Assembly: GCA_902834965.1 (NCBI GenBank) | Contig: CADFKY010000006.1 | Location: 1-24,374, forward strand | Length of the DNA stretch: 24,374 nucleotides | Direction: 5' to 3' | Origin: Veillonellaceae bacterium | GTDB taxonomy: Bacteria; Bacillota_C; Negativicutes; Veillonellales; Veillonellaceae | In this document: piece after piece, positions 24,274 through 24,374 of the stretch | How the letters are laid out: each line of letters begins with the position of its first letter | Numbering within the stretch: the stretch's first letter is position 1 | Made by a program: the position numbers and the translations under genes | Notes under the pieces: generated by a model | Databases searched by the model: none | Told to the model about the DNA's origin: nothing | What the model saw: the letters and a program-made list of their open reading frames with translations, nothing else

Positions 24274-24374
24274 TTATTCAGCGTCTTCTGCAGTTTCTTT
24301 TGCTTCCATCAATTCAGTTAAAGCCAAGCCCAATTTCTTTTCATCTTTGTTAAGAGAAATGATTTTAACTTCAA
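24274..24374 (-). CDS. C-terminal end of an S1-domain RNA-binding protein (partial)
   Basis: The last 32 codons of a gene that runs off the window. The stretch EVKIISLNKDEKKLGLALTE matches the closing beta strand of an S1 domain (compare VKVLDIDEEKKRISLSIK in ribosomal S1 proteins), followed by an acidic, Ala/Glu-rich tail. In Firmicutes an S1-like gene (ypfD/rpsA) commonly precedes der, and in Negativicutes it may be fused to ispH; neither can be seen here. Too short for certainty. Confidence 0.6.
   Translation of the reverse strand, partial: EVKIISLNKDEKKLGLALTELMEAKETAEDAE

Noticed and set aside
1..24374. CRISPR arrays, tRNA or rRNA genes, insertion sequences, prophage or toxin-antitoxin genes
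   Set aside because: I looked for direct repeats with spacers, cloverleaf arms, transposase motifs and small paired genes and saw none; the window is almost fully explained by core genes.

Overview
The window reads as a chromosomal housekeeping region of an AT-rich member of the Firmicutes. Protein sequences and gene order fit the class Negativicutes, most likely Veillonella or a close relative; that placement is inferred from recollection of the families, not from a search. All genes but one lie on the minus strand and are tightly packed, often overlapping by a few bases.

Read in the direction of transcription (high to low coordinates), the window starts with the last codons of an S1-domain protein (24274 to the edge) and a terminator. 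The block der-plsY-gpsA (GTPase for 50S assembly, two phospholipid synthesis steps) follows, then rsmD-coaD and a small coiled-coil protein (19633-24159). A bidirectional terminator at 19592-19625 separates these from rqcH, the only plus-strand gene (17876-19591), which is divergent from yicC.

From yicC downwards the order is yicC-remA-gmk-rpoZ-coaBC-[sulP-metK]-priA-def-fmt-[DUF116]-rsmB-rlmN-prpC-prkC-rsgA-rpe. Apart from the bracketed genes this is the order known from Bacillus subtilis (yloC to rpe). The genes link nucleotide supply, RNA polymerase assembly, coenzyme A synthesis, replication restart, initiator Met-tRNA formylation and N-terminal deformylation, 16S/23S rRNA methylation, a PASTA Ser/Thr kinase with its phosphatase, the ribosome assembly GTPase RsgA, and the pentose phosphate epimerase.

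The main departures from the ancestral order are a SulP-family anion transporter and a metK gene with its own promoter and SAM-I riboswitch, placed between coaBC and priA, and a membrane-anchored cysteine-rich DUF116 protein between fmt and rsmB. The riboswitch is clear enough that its aptamer P1 helix, antiterminator and terminator can be read directly from the bases.

I see no transposon, prophage, CRISPR array, tRNA or rRNA. The first ~80 bases are GC-rich and unlike the rest; I cannot identify them. No clearly novel system is visible. The items most worth a second look are the DUF116 protein, the HCD (non-RD) catalytic loop of the kinase, the nested inverted repeats between coaBC and sulP, and the 5' edge element.
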